Positions 38,633 to 64,000 of a stretch of 64,000 nucleotides of DNA are shown piece after piece. Under the pieces are notes generated by a model. It had not been told where the DNA came from, did not search any database, and was given only the letters and a program-made list of their open reading frames with translations. The position numbers and the translations under genes are program-made. Every line of letters starts with the position of its first letter. Position 1 is the first letter of the stretch. Source of the DNA: Ovis canadensis (Eukaryota; Chordata; Mammalia; Artiodactyla; Bovidae); assembly GCF_042477335.2 (NCBI RefSeq), contig NC_091727.1:128681501-128745500 (forward strand), read 5' to 3'.

Positions 38633-38905
38633 AAAGGGAAAATAAATAAGTAGGATTTCATCAAAATTAAAATCTTTTGTACTTTAAAGGACACCGAGAA
38701 ACTAACAAGATGACTCTCAGAATGGAAGAGAATATTTGGAAATATTGATAAGGGACTAGTATTCAGAGTATAAAGTACTCTCACAGCTCAACAGTAAAGA
38801 GAAAAATAACTCAACTTAAAAATGGGCAAACCATCTGAATAGACATTTCACTAAAGACACACAAATGGCCAACGAGCACACAAAAGATGTTCAACATTAG
38901 GCATT

Positions 38906-39113
38906 GTTGTTGTTGTTTAGTCACTCAGTCATGGCCGACTCTTTGCAACTCCATGGAGCCTGCCAGGCTCCTCTGTCCATGAGATTCTCCAGGCAAGAAT
39001 ACCGGAGTGGGTTGCCATTTGCTTCTTTAGGGGATCTTCCCAACCGAGGGATCAAACCCATGTTTCCTGTACTGCAGATGGATTCTTTACCACTGTGCTA
39101 CCTGGGAAACCAT
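38906..39113 (-). repeat. Bov-tA SINE nested in L1
   Basis: This antisense copy is flanked by the 11-base duplication cattaggcatt at 38895-38905 and 39114-39124. Confidence 0.93.
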
Positions 39114-39502
39114 CATTAGGCATTAAGAAAATACAAATCAAAACTACAATGAGATACCACTTTACATCCACTGTAGTAAATACTTAATGTACCTAATAAG
39201 AGATTTTCAAAATAGAAGAAGAAAAACCTGATATAGCTGCAATGGGAAAAGCCTTAGCACATTGTCTTGTGCCTGTGGCTACTTCTGCTTGCTCAGAGAG
39301 AACGAAAGAAAATAATAGTTTCTACACAATGAGATAATAACCTCACACATGTCAGAATATCAGCAAAAAGCCTATGAATAGCAAGTGTTATTGAGGATGT
39401 AGAAAAAAGGGAACTCTTGTACACTGGTAGTGGGAATGTAAATAGGTGTAGCCACTATTGAAAACAGTATGGAGAGTCCTTAAAAACTAAAAATATAATT
39501 AT

Positions 39503-39848
39503 CATCAGTTCAGTTTGACTATTTGCGACCCCATGGACTGCAGCACGCCAGGCTTCCTTGTCCATCACCAACTCCCGGAGCTTACTCAAACTCATGTCCA
39601 TCGAGTCAGTGATGCCATCTAACCATCTCATCCTGTGACATCCCCTTCTCCTCCCACCTTCCATCTTTCCCAGCATCAGGGTCTTTTCCAATGAGTCAGT
39701 TCTTCGCATCAGGTGGCCAAAGTATTGGAGTTTCAGCTTCAGCATCAGTCCTTCCAAAGAATATTCAGGACTGATTTCCTTTAGGATTGACTGGTTTGAT
39801 CTCCTTGCAGTCCAAGGGATTCTCAAGAGTCTTCTCCAACACCACAGA
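39503..39848 (-). repeat. BovB (RTE) LINE 3' end nested in L1
   Basis: This is an antisense BovB tail. On the minus strand its frame reads [20 protein letters not shown], then [14 protein letters not shown] and [13 protein letters not shown], the same motifs as the copy at 52.7 kb. An aattatca/aattacca pair around it marks the insertion point in the L1. Confidence 0.9.
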
Positions 39849-40440
39849 ATTACCATATGATCCAGCAATTCCACTCTTGGGTATATATATCAGAAAAAAA
39901 AATGAAAATACTAATCTGAAAGATAACATGAACCCCAGTGTTCAAAGCAGCACTGTTTACAATTACCAAGATATGGAAGCAACCTAAATGCCCATCAACA
40001 GATGGATAAAGAAGATGTGGTTTATATTTATCCATCCATCTACCCATTCATCTATCTATATAGATATACACAATATATTACTCAACCATAGAAAGAATGA
40101 TATTTTACCATTTCAACAGCATGGATGAACTTGGAGGGCATTATGCTAAATGAAATAAATCAGAAATACAATGTTTTCACTTATATGTAGAATCTAACAA
40201 ATGAATATAACAAAAGAGAAACAGATATTTAGAACAATCTAGTGGTTATCAGTGTGAAGAGGGAAGTGGAGAGAATCAAGATAGCAGTAGAGGATTAAGA
40301 AGTACAAACTACTATGTATAAAATAAGCTATAAGGATATTTAGCACAACACAATATAGCTGAAATTTTGTAATAACTATAAATGGAATATAACCTTTAAA
40401 ATTATGACTACATTATATGCCTGAGACATATTAATATTAT

Positions 40441-41323
40441 AAATCAAGTATAGTTCAATTAAAAAAATACAGGGGAAAAAAGAAAATACCACTTTCCTCA
40501 GAGCAGGAGAATATATTTGTTAAAATGGCTTTAGGCTGTTATCTCTTTCCACTCTATATGGGTGGTTTTCTGTGTGATTGCTGGCCTTAAAGTGGGCAAC
40601 AGCTGCCACATTTGGATTCACAGCTAATTTAACATATTTAAGCCTAGTAATCTCAAAGCCCAGCTTCTTACTGTACTGATTACTATAAGCTAAGCAGGGC
40701 CCTATTTTAGCCAATTTGTCTTTAACACTTTCTGTATCTCTATTCTGATAAGTAATCTCATACTCCTTAGCCCAGTTGATGTTTGTTCACCTGATTCCCA
40801 GCCTAAATTTCTGCTGAGGGAAACCAAAGGAGGAAAGTTACTACATGTAAAATATGACCAGTGCATCTTATAGTTAGCAAACTCTAGCTGCTTCTGTGTT
40901 TATTTATAGGGGTTTTAATGAAATATAATGAACTTCCCAGAGAAGAAAAGTTCCCCTCCCCCAGGTTACTTTTTACATTGTCTAAAACAAATGATAGATA
41001 GTATCTGCATGGTCTCAGGTTTCATAGCAATTGATACACAATGTTCTTTACTTGGGCACTGGTAGCACTGGAGCATCTGTGAACCAGAACATTCAAATTC
41101 CAGGGGCTCATTTGGATTCAAGATCCCCAAGAAAGGTTATGTGAGGCCAATACCAAGCCAGAGTCACAAGGTTTCCTCTCACTGCATAGACTTAGACCAG
41201 ACAGAGAAGAATATCATGAGGTACCATGGATTTACTCTAAGTCCCCTAGGTCAAACAGCTAATTCAAGAGGGTCTCACATGCTACAAAGGTGCTGGGAAA
41301 ATCACTCTTCATTAACTAGGGAT
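40441..41323. other. Gene-free stretch
   Basis: The L1 ends in an A-rich tail at the left edge. The rest has no coding region or named repeat. Confidence 0.45.
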
Positions 41324-41599
41324 GGAGAAGGCAATGGCACCCCACTCCAGTACTCTTGCCTGGAAAATCCCATGGATGGAGGAGCCTGGTGGGCTGCAGT
41401 CTGTGGGGTCCCTAAGAGTCAGACACGACTGAGCGACTTCACTTTCACTTTTCACTTTCCTGCATTGGAGAAGGAAATGGCAACCCACTCCAGTGTTCTT
41501 GCCTGGAGAATCCCAGGGACGGGGGAGCCTGGTGGGCTCCCGTCTATGGGGTCGCACAGAGTCGGACACGACTGAAGGGCCTTAGCAACAGCAGCAGCA
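41324..41599 (+). repeat. BOV-A2 SINE
   Basis: This is a sense dimeric element from ggagaaggcaatggcacccc to a short CAG run. It is close to the family consensus and so probably young. Confidence 0.93.
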
Positions 41600-41749
41600 A
41601 GATTTCCAAAACATGCAACTTATCATTTCTCAGGAGGCAGAGATCCTTGTAGTGACAAGAATCTCTAGTACATATGATTTTTAATATTTTCATATAGGTC
41701 TCTTAATGACTAGTGATTATTAGATTTTGAGTGAAAAAAAAGAACTTAA

Positions 41750-41870
41750 TGGTTTGTTCTGTGACCTTGGGAAAGTCACTTAACTATTATAAGGCTCAGC
41801 TTCTGCATCTATAAAATGGACAATGGACTTTTGAATGTATCAGCCTCACTGAGGCTCAGATGAAATAATG
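41750..41870 (+). repeat. MIR SINE
   Basis: The stretch gtgaccttgggaaagtcactta ... ttctgcatctataaaatgga matches the conserved middle of MIR. Confidence 0.75.
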
Positions 41871-41874
41871 TGTG

Positions 41875-42365
41875 AAGAATGAGATTTTAATGAGAACCGT
41901 TGGGTCCTGCCCCCAATGACATTTTAATGAGAACTGTTGAGTCCTGCCCTCAGGCCAGAGGTGTGAGGCCTTGTACCAAGGCCACAGAAGCGGAGGCCAG
42001 AACCAAGGTTATCTTTGAAGCTAAATGAGCACCTTTGTAACTGCTGCCGAAGACCCCTTGGTCATCAGTAACAAGCTTCTTGACTCCCAATTAGGCAAAG
42101 ATACCCACTCCAGTAAACAACCTATAATGCCCCAACCAATCACCTAACACCAACCTTCCAGCAGGAAGTTTCTTTGTCTTGAGGCTATAAAAATTGGCTA
42201 TTAATTCACAAAAAGTGTCAACTCTCCATGGCCTGTCAGAAGTTGTCACCCCATTGCACTCGCAGTGCCCACTTTATCTCTACTCTTTGTTCTTAATAAA
42301 CTCACTCCTTCCTGCAATACTCTGTCTGGAAATTCTTTTCCAACTCACACTCAGACTGCCTCAAC
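41875..42365 (+). mobile_element. Probable solo LTR of an endogenous retrovirus
   Basis: The parts of an LTR promoter appear in order and at normal spacing: a 37-bp direct repeat in the U3-like part (41884-41920 and 41921-41957, partly diverged), CCAAT at 42136-42140, a ctataaaaa TATA box at 42184-42192 and AATAAA at 42295-42300. A T-rich, U5-like end (tgtctggaaattcttttcc) follows. No gag, pol or env text lies beside it, so it looks like a solo LTR. Exact ends, target duplication and family are not certain. Confidence 0.55.
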
Positions 42366-42369
42366 AAGA

Positions 42370-43854
42370 ACTATATAAACATGTTATTCTTGTTGCCACT
42401 GAGGCATCAGGAATAGTGTTCCTTACAGTACAAGCAAGAGTCAAATTACTGCCTCAAGAAAGACACAAAAAATCTGGCACCTGATTTACCATTCTAGCTT
42501 GTGATAGACTCTAGTGGCCCTAAGGAAGTCAATTATAAAACTACTTCACATTAAATGAAAATATCATCACTTCTTGGCAGGCTCTATGCGGCCCTGGTTG
42601 AAATTTGCAGGTAGTCTCAGACTGCCTTTTGTTTTAGAGACTGTCTCATGTTCCATAATCCCTAGCCTAAGTCTTCACTCTTGCACATTCAATGATGACT
42701 CCAGTATTCTTGCCGGAAAATCCCATGAACAGAGGGGCCTGGGGGGCTACAGTCCACGTGGTCACAAGAATCAGACATGACTTAACAACTAAACCACCAG
42801 CTCTGAAGTTAGAAAACCACTTGTTTTAGGTGGCTTAAATTGTCTATTTCTTGGCTTATTAACACTTTGGGACTTTTTAACTAACAGCAGGGATGTACAC
42901 CAGACTTGGCAGATCTTTCAGGAATCAAATTGTTAGTGCTTAGCATCTAGTCCGCCAACTGAGATTCTTCATGTGGTGCGGCGTGAAGCAAACCAAATGA
43001 CCACCTGGGGGGAAAGTCAAGATGCATTTTTTCGAGACACAGTGAGACAATATTTGAAAAAAGGCATATAGTTGAAGATCATAATGCATTTATTTTCGCC
43101 TCATTTCACCCTAAGACCTTGGAACACAACTTCCAATAAAGCTTAGTAAACAGGTCTTAGATTAGGTGATAGTAAGTCATTTCTTCTGGCTTATCCTTCA
43201 GCACAATGTGGAAAGATGCTAATCATGCAGGTCGGCTTTATCAATTCAGCATCATTTTGCCACCTATAGAATAAAGCACCTCCCACAGATTTTGGAAATG
43301 AGAAGTGGTTGTGCATTTATCAGGTTATCAATAACAGATAATACATTTATATTAGGACAAGTCTGTGGCAAGTTTACAAAGATATAGGTAGTCTGTTGGG
43401 AAACCACAAAATACAGGAATCCAGGGTGAGCAGCCCAGGAGTAGCAGACTTGTCATCATAAACAGAGACCTGAAGGGGTAAGAGATGTTACTAAAATCAG
43501 AGGGGGAGATAATTAAGAACAGGTCATCTTGAGAGCAGAAGAGACATTCAATTGAAAAATACAAGCCAATCTGAGATGACCCTAGAGGCCTCATAAAAAT
43601 GAATACCATAATCTCAGTCTTGGCCGTCACTCTGTCCTATTGGGGAATCCCATTGGTTGACCCCAAGCAGAAGTCAGAGAGCACAGGAACCTTTGGGGGC
43701 AAAAAGTAGGGTGAAGAATGCAATGTGAATCTGGAGGAGAAAAACAGATGATATCTGGCATACATGAATATGCTATCAGCAATTCATCATCCTATGGAGT
43801 CAGGTGTTGGGCATGCTGTCTACTCATAGAAAAATAGAGAATTACAGTTACATA
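42370..43854. other. Gene-free stretch with one Bov-A fragment
   Basis: Except for the short Bov-A fragment at about 42700-42790, no repeat or gene is recognised. Confidence 0.45.
42700..42790 (+). repeat. Bov-A SINE fragment
   Basis: The stretch ctccagtattcttgccggaaaatcccatgaacagagg ... cagacatgacttaacaac is a truncated, diverged copy. Confidence 0.8.
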
Positions 43855-43856
43855 AA

Positions 43857-43972
43857 TGGCTACCCACTCCAGTATTCTCGCCTGGAGAATCCCAGGGACA
43901 GAGGGGCCTGGCGGGCCACAGTCCATGGGGTTGCAAAGAGTTGGACACAACTGAGTGACTAACACTTTCACA
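43857..43972 (+). repeat. Bov-A SINE fragment
   Basis: The stretch ggctacccactccagtattc ... gttggacacaactgagtgactaacacttt is a truncated monomer. Confidence 0.85.
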
Positions 43973-44792
43973 TCAAATGTGATTTAGTCTGTCCATGTAT
44001 TAGAGAATGGACTGGTGCGTCAGCTTCCTCCAGTCAGCAAAAAGCCATAGGATCTGTCCTGGTTTGGCCTAGAATGAGAGATTTAGTAGTCAAAGATAAA
44101 GCAGCATACCTCTTTTTGGAAGTATATATTAAGGTGATGACCTTTCTGGTTGAGTTGATTTTGGATTGCTGTCTATCATTGTGCCCTACAAGCTAATAAG
44201 TATCTAATGAATGTTTGTTGTTATGAAACTTGGGAGACAGGCCTAACTTGACTTTTTCCTTCAGTGTCCCAACTCATGAGTGCTTCCATCATAAAAAGCT
44301 TCCAAACATCCCAAATATACTTTAGAAACCACTGCTGTAAAATTGAAATGACATATGATTTTAAAATATTATTCAATATATGTTGGGGCTGCCGAGGGAT
44401 GAACATGTTTTTATAGTCCAGCCCAAGAACAGAGCTTCTCTGCTAAAGATGCCAACTGAAATCCTGGCCAAACAAAAGTGATTGCACAGAGGAGCAAGGA
44501 CATTTGCTTCTGTGTTGAGAGGCACAGGAATTACTACCAGAGCCAACTCATAATCAAGCTCTTAAGGAAATCTTTGACATCAGAGCTGTCCCTTATTTTG
44601 GATGCAAATACTGGGTAACTGGGCCACCTCTTGAAATACTTGCTATTGATCTTCATGAAGACGAAAGAATACATGAAACCAAAACAAGGAATCTAAAAGG
44701 TAGGGCTTTAGACAACTCCGCCACCATCATCAACAAAGAGCTCAACAAATACATGCTGATTTATTTCCATGTTGATTTATTTTTATAGGCTA

Positions 44793-44810
44793 TAGTGCCC
44801 TCTTGTGATT
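44793..44810 (-). promoter_or_regulatory. CTCF-like motif
   Basis: The plus strand reads tagtgccctcttgtgatt. This is close to the reverse complement of the CTCF core (AGYGCCCTCTRGTGGC-like), with mismatches at the GTGGC end. The site lies between the converging 3' ends of IRS4 and COL4A5. Motif scoring or ChIP data would be needed to confirm it. Confidence 0.35.
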
Positions 44811-45012
44811 AACATATGAATAAACTTCTGATGGCTTGGCATGACCAGTGAGTTTTTGATTATACATGTCATTTGAGGCAAAGAACCTCATTAGCACCAT
44901 AAGAAAGTGCTTTTCAAATTTGGCCAGGTGAAAAAAGACACTATACAATCCATAAGGTGTCCAGTAAAAACACTTCGGAAGCTTGGAAGTGATCAGTATG
45001 ATAGCAACGTGG

Positions 45013-45014
<2 letters not shown>

Positions 45015-45046
<32 letters not shown>
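45015..45046. repeat. (CA)n microsatellite
   Basis: About sixteen CA units; the run is pure apart from its left edge. Confidence 0.97.
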
Positions 45047-45048
<2 letters not shown>

Positions 45049-45974
45049 ATTTCACTTGGTGGCTACATGTAATAACTATATCTCACTAAGTAGAAGAGTT
45101 TATTCATTGCCTGCCTATGTGGTAATACCATTAACTGTTTGACTGCAAAACTCACTATAGGTAACTACTAGAGCAGTTACATCAGAATAATCTGAATATT
45201 CAGTGGCAAAGGTGAGTTAACAGCATTAAGGTTCTGGAATGGATTGGGTTCATGTACTTTAAACAACAAAACAGGGTTGGGAGTAGTTAGGGCATTCAAG
45301 AAACACAAAGACCAGCTATACATGCTACTATTAAAATCTAGGAGCTTCTTTTTGAGCCAAGATTTTCAGTCAGCTAAATATGAAAGGGAAAGCTACAAAC
45401 AGTAAAATCTCTGGAATCTGTGCTTGCAGCTATAACTCAGGAGCAACCTGCAGGTGTATAGCATATAGAAAAATGCATAGAATGTAACATGGCATCTCAC
45501 TTATAATAACCCATTAGTGTTTTCGTGTGTGTAGCTCACGGAAAAATAAAGCTAGAATTTGCAATTGGTTAGTCTTGAAATCAACAGCATTACTGGAAAT
45601 CAGCAGTATTATCTACCATTGTTTAAAACCTAAATTTTACCACTATAGGCTCTAAGGGCTTAGAGCATGAGCTCACATTAGGGTCTAAAATTCTCAAGAT
45701 CCTTTGGTTGTTTCATATCTTACATGTAACACACATTTTATTATAGAGGCAAGTCCATGACTATTTTAGAGAGCTACATGTGTTCATTCTTAATCAATAG
45801 GAATATTAACTCACTAATCCGCTTTAAATATTATTAATGAATTCCCCAAATGAAAAGTAGTTCGGCTTCCTTTCTTAGCCATCAACACGATGTTGTTAAT
45901 AAATTTATCGCCTCAAAATACTTCCCAATGTGTTGTTCTCTTCACTGGAAAAAGTGCTTTACTATGTCTCCTAT

Positions 45975-46006
45975 TGGGCTTCCGTGGTGGCTCAGCTGGC
46001 AAATCT
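45975..46006 (+). repeat. Bov-tA head fragment
   Basis: gggcttccgtggtggctcag is only the first 30 or so bases of the SINE. Confidence 0.6.
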
Positions 46007-46173
46007 CCAATCAGGTATCAGAGTGATCAAAGTCGGCAGAAACCTCTTTTGGTTTTGAACTGCTCTAAATGGTTCTCTGAGAAGAGTGACTACTTGGTCT
46101 ATCTGTAAATGAGCAGTAATTTTACACATAGGCTGAAGAGATACACAACAAATCATCCTTAACATATGATATC

Positions 46174-46179
46174 TTTAAT
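46174..46179 (-). terminator. COL4A5: Candidate COL4A5 poly(A) signal
   Basis: ATTAAA on the minus strand would end a 3' UTR of about 1.17 kb, close to the roughly 1.2 kb I recall for human COL4A5. Other minus-strand AATAAA matches at 46950-46955 and 45737-45742 would give about 0.4 kb and 1.6 kb. Confidence 0.4.
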
Positions 46180-47254
46180 TAAATTGATATTGGTGAGTTA
46201 AAAACATTAAGTGAGAAGATGACAGCTAGGGAAATAAGGTGTTCTATGACTATAATAGTGTTTAAAATAAAACAGTCAGAAATATCGGTTGGCTTTGTAA
46301 TTGAAGAGAGAAGACAAACTAAGTATTGTCTTCCCAGTTTTTGAACAAGCAGAGACCACAGGAGAATAATTCTTACGTAAAAAGCACAGGGAAGAAAATC
46401 GTCAACTTTTTAAATGTTTTTGTTTCACAAAATTATATGGGAGAATTTTCCCAGTCAGGGATGAACAAAGTCAAGATGTAAGAAACATCAAAGCTGGGGG
46501 CATCTAGTGTTGAGTGTCCTGGAGAACACAGCAAAAGAGAAGTTGCATCATTAGATATTATAATTTGGTATGTAACATGTACATTTAAAATTTTGATTAA
46601 AGTGACTAAAAATGACCTTTTTAAAAAAAAGTCAAATGAGAACTTAGGGGGAAAAACTCAAATTTACTCTCAGTAGTGACTTGATGCAAGAATATAAACT
46701 CTCACTTTGATAAACCTGGATATAAAATCTTGCTGTCTGTATTCTAGGTTTTCCTAAGTTTTCTGTAAAAGTGATTCATGTCAGGTCACCTGTAAATGAC
46801 TCAACATTTTGCACTAAAAGGCTGTTTACACAATATACACATTCTTTACTTACAGAGCAAAATAAGCTTAACACTTTTATATTAAAAAACTGGGATACAG
46901 TAGGATTAGTAGCACCATGAAAAATAATTCTTCCCCCAAACTGCAGTCTTTTATTTTACTCAGTATGATTCTTCTCTTAATTGAATTTTTAACGTGCCAT
47001 TTTAGTTACTGGGCAAAATATATAATCTTCATCTTATAATCCTTGGAGAAAGTCATTCTGGACCCAAAAAGTAAATTCATTTCCTCATTTCACTCGTAGA
47101 AAAATAACAGAGACCTTGCTCTGGCACATTGCTGAGGTACATCTGAATCTTCATGATTTACTAGTCAGCATGTTCTCTTGGTCATATATAGTAGCACCAT
47201 GGGTGGCAGCAGTGGTGAAGTTGGGGAGAGTGAGACATTGCATCCTGGGAATTT

Positions 47255-47287
<33 letters not shown>

Positions 47288-47294
47288 CTATATC
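47255..47294. repeat. (TA)n repeat in COL4A5 3' UTR
   Basis: This is an imperfect TA run broken by a G and a C. It starts about 35 bases after the COL4A5 stop codon on the minus strand. Confidence 0.95.
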
Positions 47295-47328
47295 ACATTT
47301 GAAAACACACAAAGAATTCTTCAAAATG

Positions 47329-62417
<15,089 letters not shown>

Positions 62418-62689
62418 TTATCCAAATACTCTTAGTCATCTGTTAGTTTGCAGAATAAAATCCAGAGTACATTAAAATATATAGATCAATGCTGACTCTC
62501 TAATGTAAACTGGGCTGGGTTTTTTTTTTTTTTTATTAACACTGGGTTGCAGATTCTTTAACTTTGTGTTTTATTATATATTAAATCCAATAAGCTCATA
62601 TCTAAAGGAAGGACTTTGGACATTGTAATAAAAATTGCTTCTGTAATTCCTGACTGTTTGATTTAAGTGAACCAAAACAGACACCATAG

Positions 62690-62880
62690 TGCACTGTTCT
62701 CAAATTGGAAACGCATCAGAATCCCCAGGAGGGCTTGTTAAAATAGATTCTTGGATATACCCCCAGAGTTTTGGATTCTGTTAGGCTGGAGAGGGGCCCA
62801 GGAATTTCCATTCTAACAAGTGCCCTGTAAATAAAGTGTCCTGTAGCTAAAGCTGCTGGTTCATGGCCACATTTTGTAGG
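62690..62880 (+). repeat. MER5-type (hAT) DNA-transposon remnant
   Basis: The order gcactgttctcaaatt, catcagaatccccaggaggg, cttgttaaaatagattc, then ggggcccaggaatttccatt matches MER5A-like elements. Confidence 0.75.
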
Positions 62881-63624
62881 GCAATCAGGGATTCACGTCA
62901 TTTGCCTCATTGTGATTAAAATAAAGTTGCTTTATTTGTAAGTAGTTACTTTTATTCAGTTTCTATTACTATGCAATTAAGATAGTTATTTAAGCAAACT
63001 AACTGCTTAATTTCATTTTAATGATATGCTTAACACATGGGGATATTTTATTGTCAGAAATTCATGGAGTCAATATGGTACTTTTAACTCAATTTAAAAA
63101 TGTTTTCATATTATTTACATTTGAAATATTTCTGAAGAAACATAAAGGACTTGGCATATAACTTCTGAATAAATAAAATAAATAATTTAAAAGGGGATTT
63201 TGCCAAGCTCCTTCCTTATACTATGTTTTAAAATGTTCCTTCTAAATAAAGATATCAGGTTCATTAAGTGACCAAGAAGATCTTATAAATAGCCACATTT
63301 TTCCTCACTAGGTGGGAAATAGCTATCTTGCCTGCAGAGTGCTGAGGTGGAGACTAAATAGCCCTGCCTTAAGAAAATAATTACAAAGTCCCAAATAACG
63401 AACAGTACATAGTGAGCACCTATACCTTCTCTCCTCTAGTAATCTTAGTTTTTCACTGGTTTCAAAAAAAGGAAAATATGTAGAGTTTATTTTTAAAGGA
63501 AATTTCACAGGCATATGAATTTAGAATACTGAATTCATGTTTACATACAGACAAAAGGTCACATTTTTGATCCCATCCTTTCTAGTACTCTTATGACTCA
63601 GAATCAATGGCTTCATGCTAACAA

Positions 63625-63832
63625 GGCAACATGGCTTAGAGATCATGAATGCTGGACTCATTAATCAATCATTAGCTATTTGACCTCTGTAAGTTTTATT
63701 CATCACCTTGGCCTCAATTTCAACTTCTTTAAAAGGGAAATAAGAATAGCACCTACTTTATCAGGCTGTTCCAAGAATTAAATAAGATAATACCTATAAA
63801 CACAGTGCCTGGCACATAGTAAGAATTATACA
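63625..63832 (+). repeat. MIR SINE
   Basis: The order tggcttagagatcatgaatg, gctatttgacctctgtaag, taagaatagcacctacttta, then acacagtgcctggcacatag is a sense MIR. Confidence 0.85.
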
Positions 63833-64000
63833 AGAATTTTAAAAGAATTATTATTATCTTCATTACTAGTAAAACTGAAGGTAAGAACATGTTTTAAAAT
63901 ATGAACCTGTTTTTAATCTTTCAGCTATTTCTATGTGATTTCATAATATAATACTGTAGAGAAAGAGGAAGCAGGTTCACGACAGTGCAACAATCGCTTA

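Larger units (their letters stand above)
35280..40440 (+). mobile_element. L1 LINE remnant with nested insertions
   Basis: This is a sense L1 whose ORF2 text can be followed through several SINEs: the RT-region cataatcaagcgggatttct (about 36860), acatcattagtagaatgaag (about 36925), then atgcccatcaacagatgg (about 39990), and the 3' end with ggcattatgctaaatgaaat (about 40138). The 5' part near 35283 (ttctggccaagatgg) is less certain. The ORFs carry many stops, so it is inactive. The nested elements are listed separately. Confidence 0.85.
43973..46150. other. Gene-free intergenic spacer
   Basis: This is the part of the spacer nearest the COL4A5 3' end. It holds a CTCF-like motif, a CA repeat and a small Bov-tA fragment (all listed separately). 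I see no other feature. Confidence 0.5.
46155..47328 (-). other. COL4A5: COL4A5 3' UTR (lower end uncertain)
   Basis: This is untranslated sequence after the stop codon, with the left boundary set by the ATTAAA at 46174. It contains a TA repeat within the first 75 bases after the stop. I see no SINE inside except that 45975-46006 lies just beyond the proposed end. Confidence 0.5.

Noticed and set aside
38353-38784. 143-residue minus-strand frame
   Set aside because: It is translated Bov-tA plus L1 and not a gene.
41141-41575. 144-residue open frame
   Set aside because: Most of it is translated BOV-A2 SINE, whose peptides (SCLENPMDGGAWWA type) recur at every copy in the window.

Overview
The window looks like ruminant (bovid) X-chromosome DNA. 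Two things support this. Tail-to-tail IRS4 and COL4A5 are neighbours on the mammalian X. The DNA is also full of repeats found in ruminants: Bov-tA and BOV-A2 SINEs, BovB (RTE) LINE ends and CHR-type tRNA-derived SINEs, beside older L1, L2, MIR and MER5-like copies. The exact species (cattle, bison, buffalo, sheep, goat) cannot be settled from the sequence alone.

Layout. 1-12.2 kb is gene-free 5' flank with repeats and one repeat-poor stretch near 8.4-8.7 kb. 12.25-13.38 kb is a CpG-rich promoter with CCAAT boxes, GC boxes and a CACGTG E-box. 13,383-17,156 (+) is the complete single-exon coding region of IRS4 (1257 aa; PH domain, PTB domain, seven YXXM motifs). A poly(A) signal lies 40 nt after the stop. 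An in-frame GT within the last codons and a strong acceptor at 27,697-27,698 suggest a distal 3' exon (27,699 to about 30,190) that would replace the last two residues. 30.2-46.1 kb is intergenic: SINEs, an antisense L1 end, a long L1 carrying nested SINE and BovB insertions, a probable solo retroviral LTR and a CTCF-like motif. From about 46.15 kb to the right edge, on the minus strand, lie the last ten exons of COL4A5 (type IV collagen alpha-5): the end of the Gly-X-Y helix and the whole NC1 domain, down to the stop codon at 47,329-47,331. All splice sites and phases agree. Exons 1 to about 41 lie beyond the right edge.

The two genes do not act in one pathway. IRS4 is a cytoplasmic docking protein that links insulin/IGF-1 receptors to PI3-kinase and GRB2. 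COL4A5 is a secreted basement-membrane collagen. Their interest as a pair is the convergent arrangement and the spacer between them. No undescribed gene system is evident. The points most worth checking are the alternative IRS4 3' exon, a YVNI in place of the YVNM recalled for human IRS4, an 83-bp tandem duplication just behind IRS4, and the CTCF-like site in the spacer.
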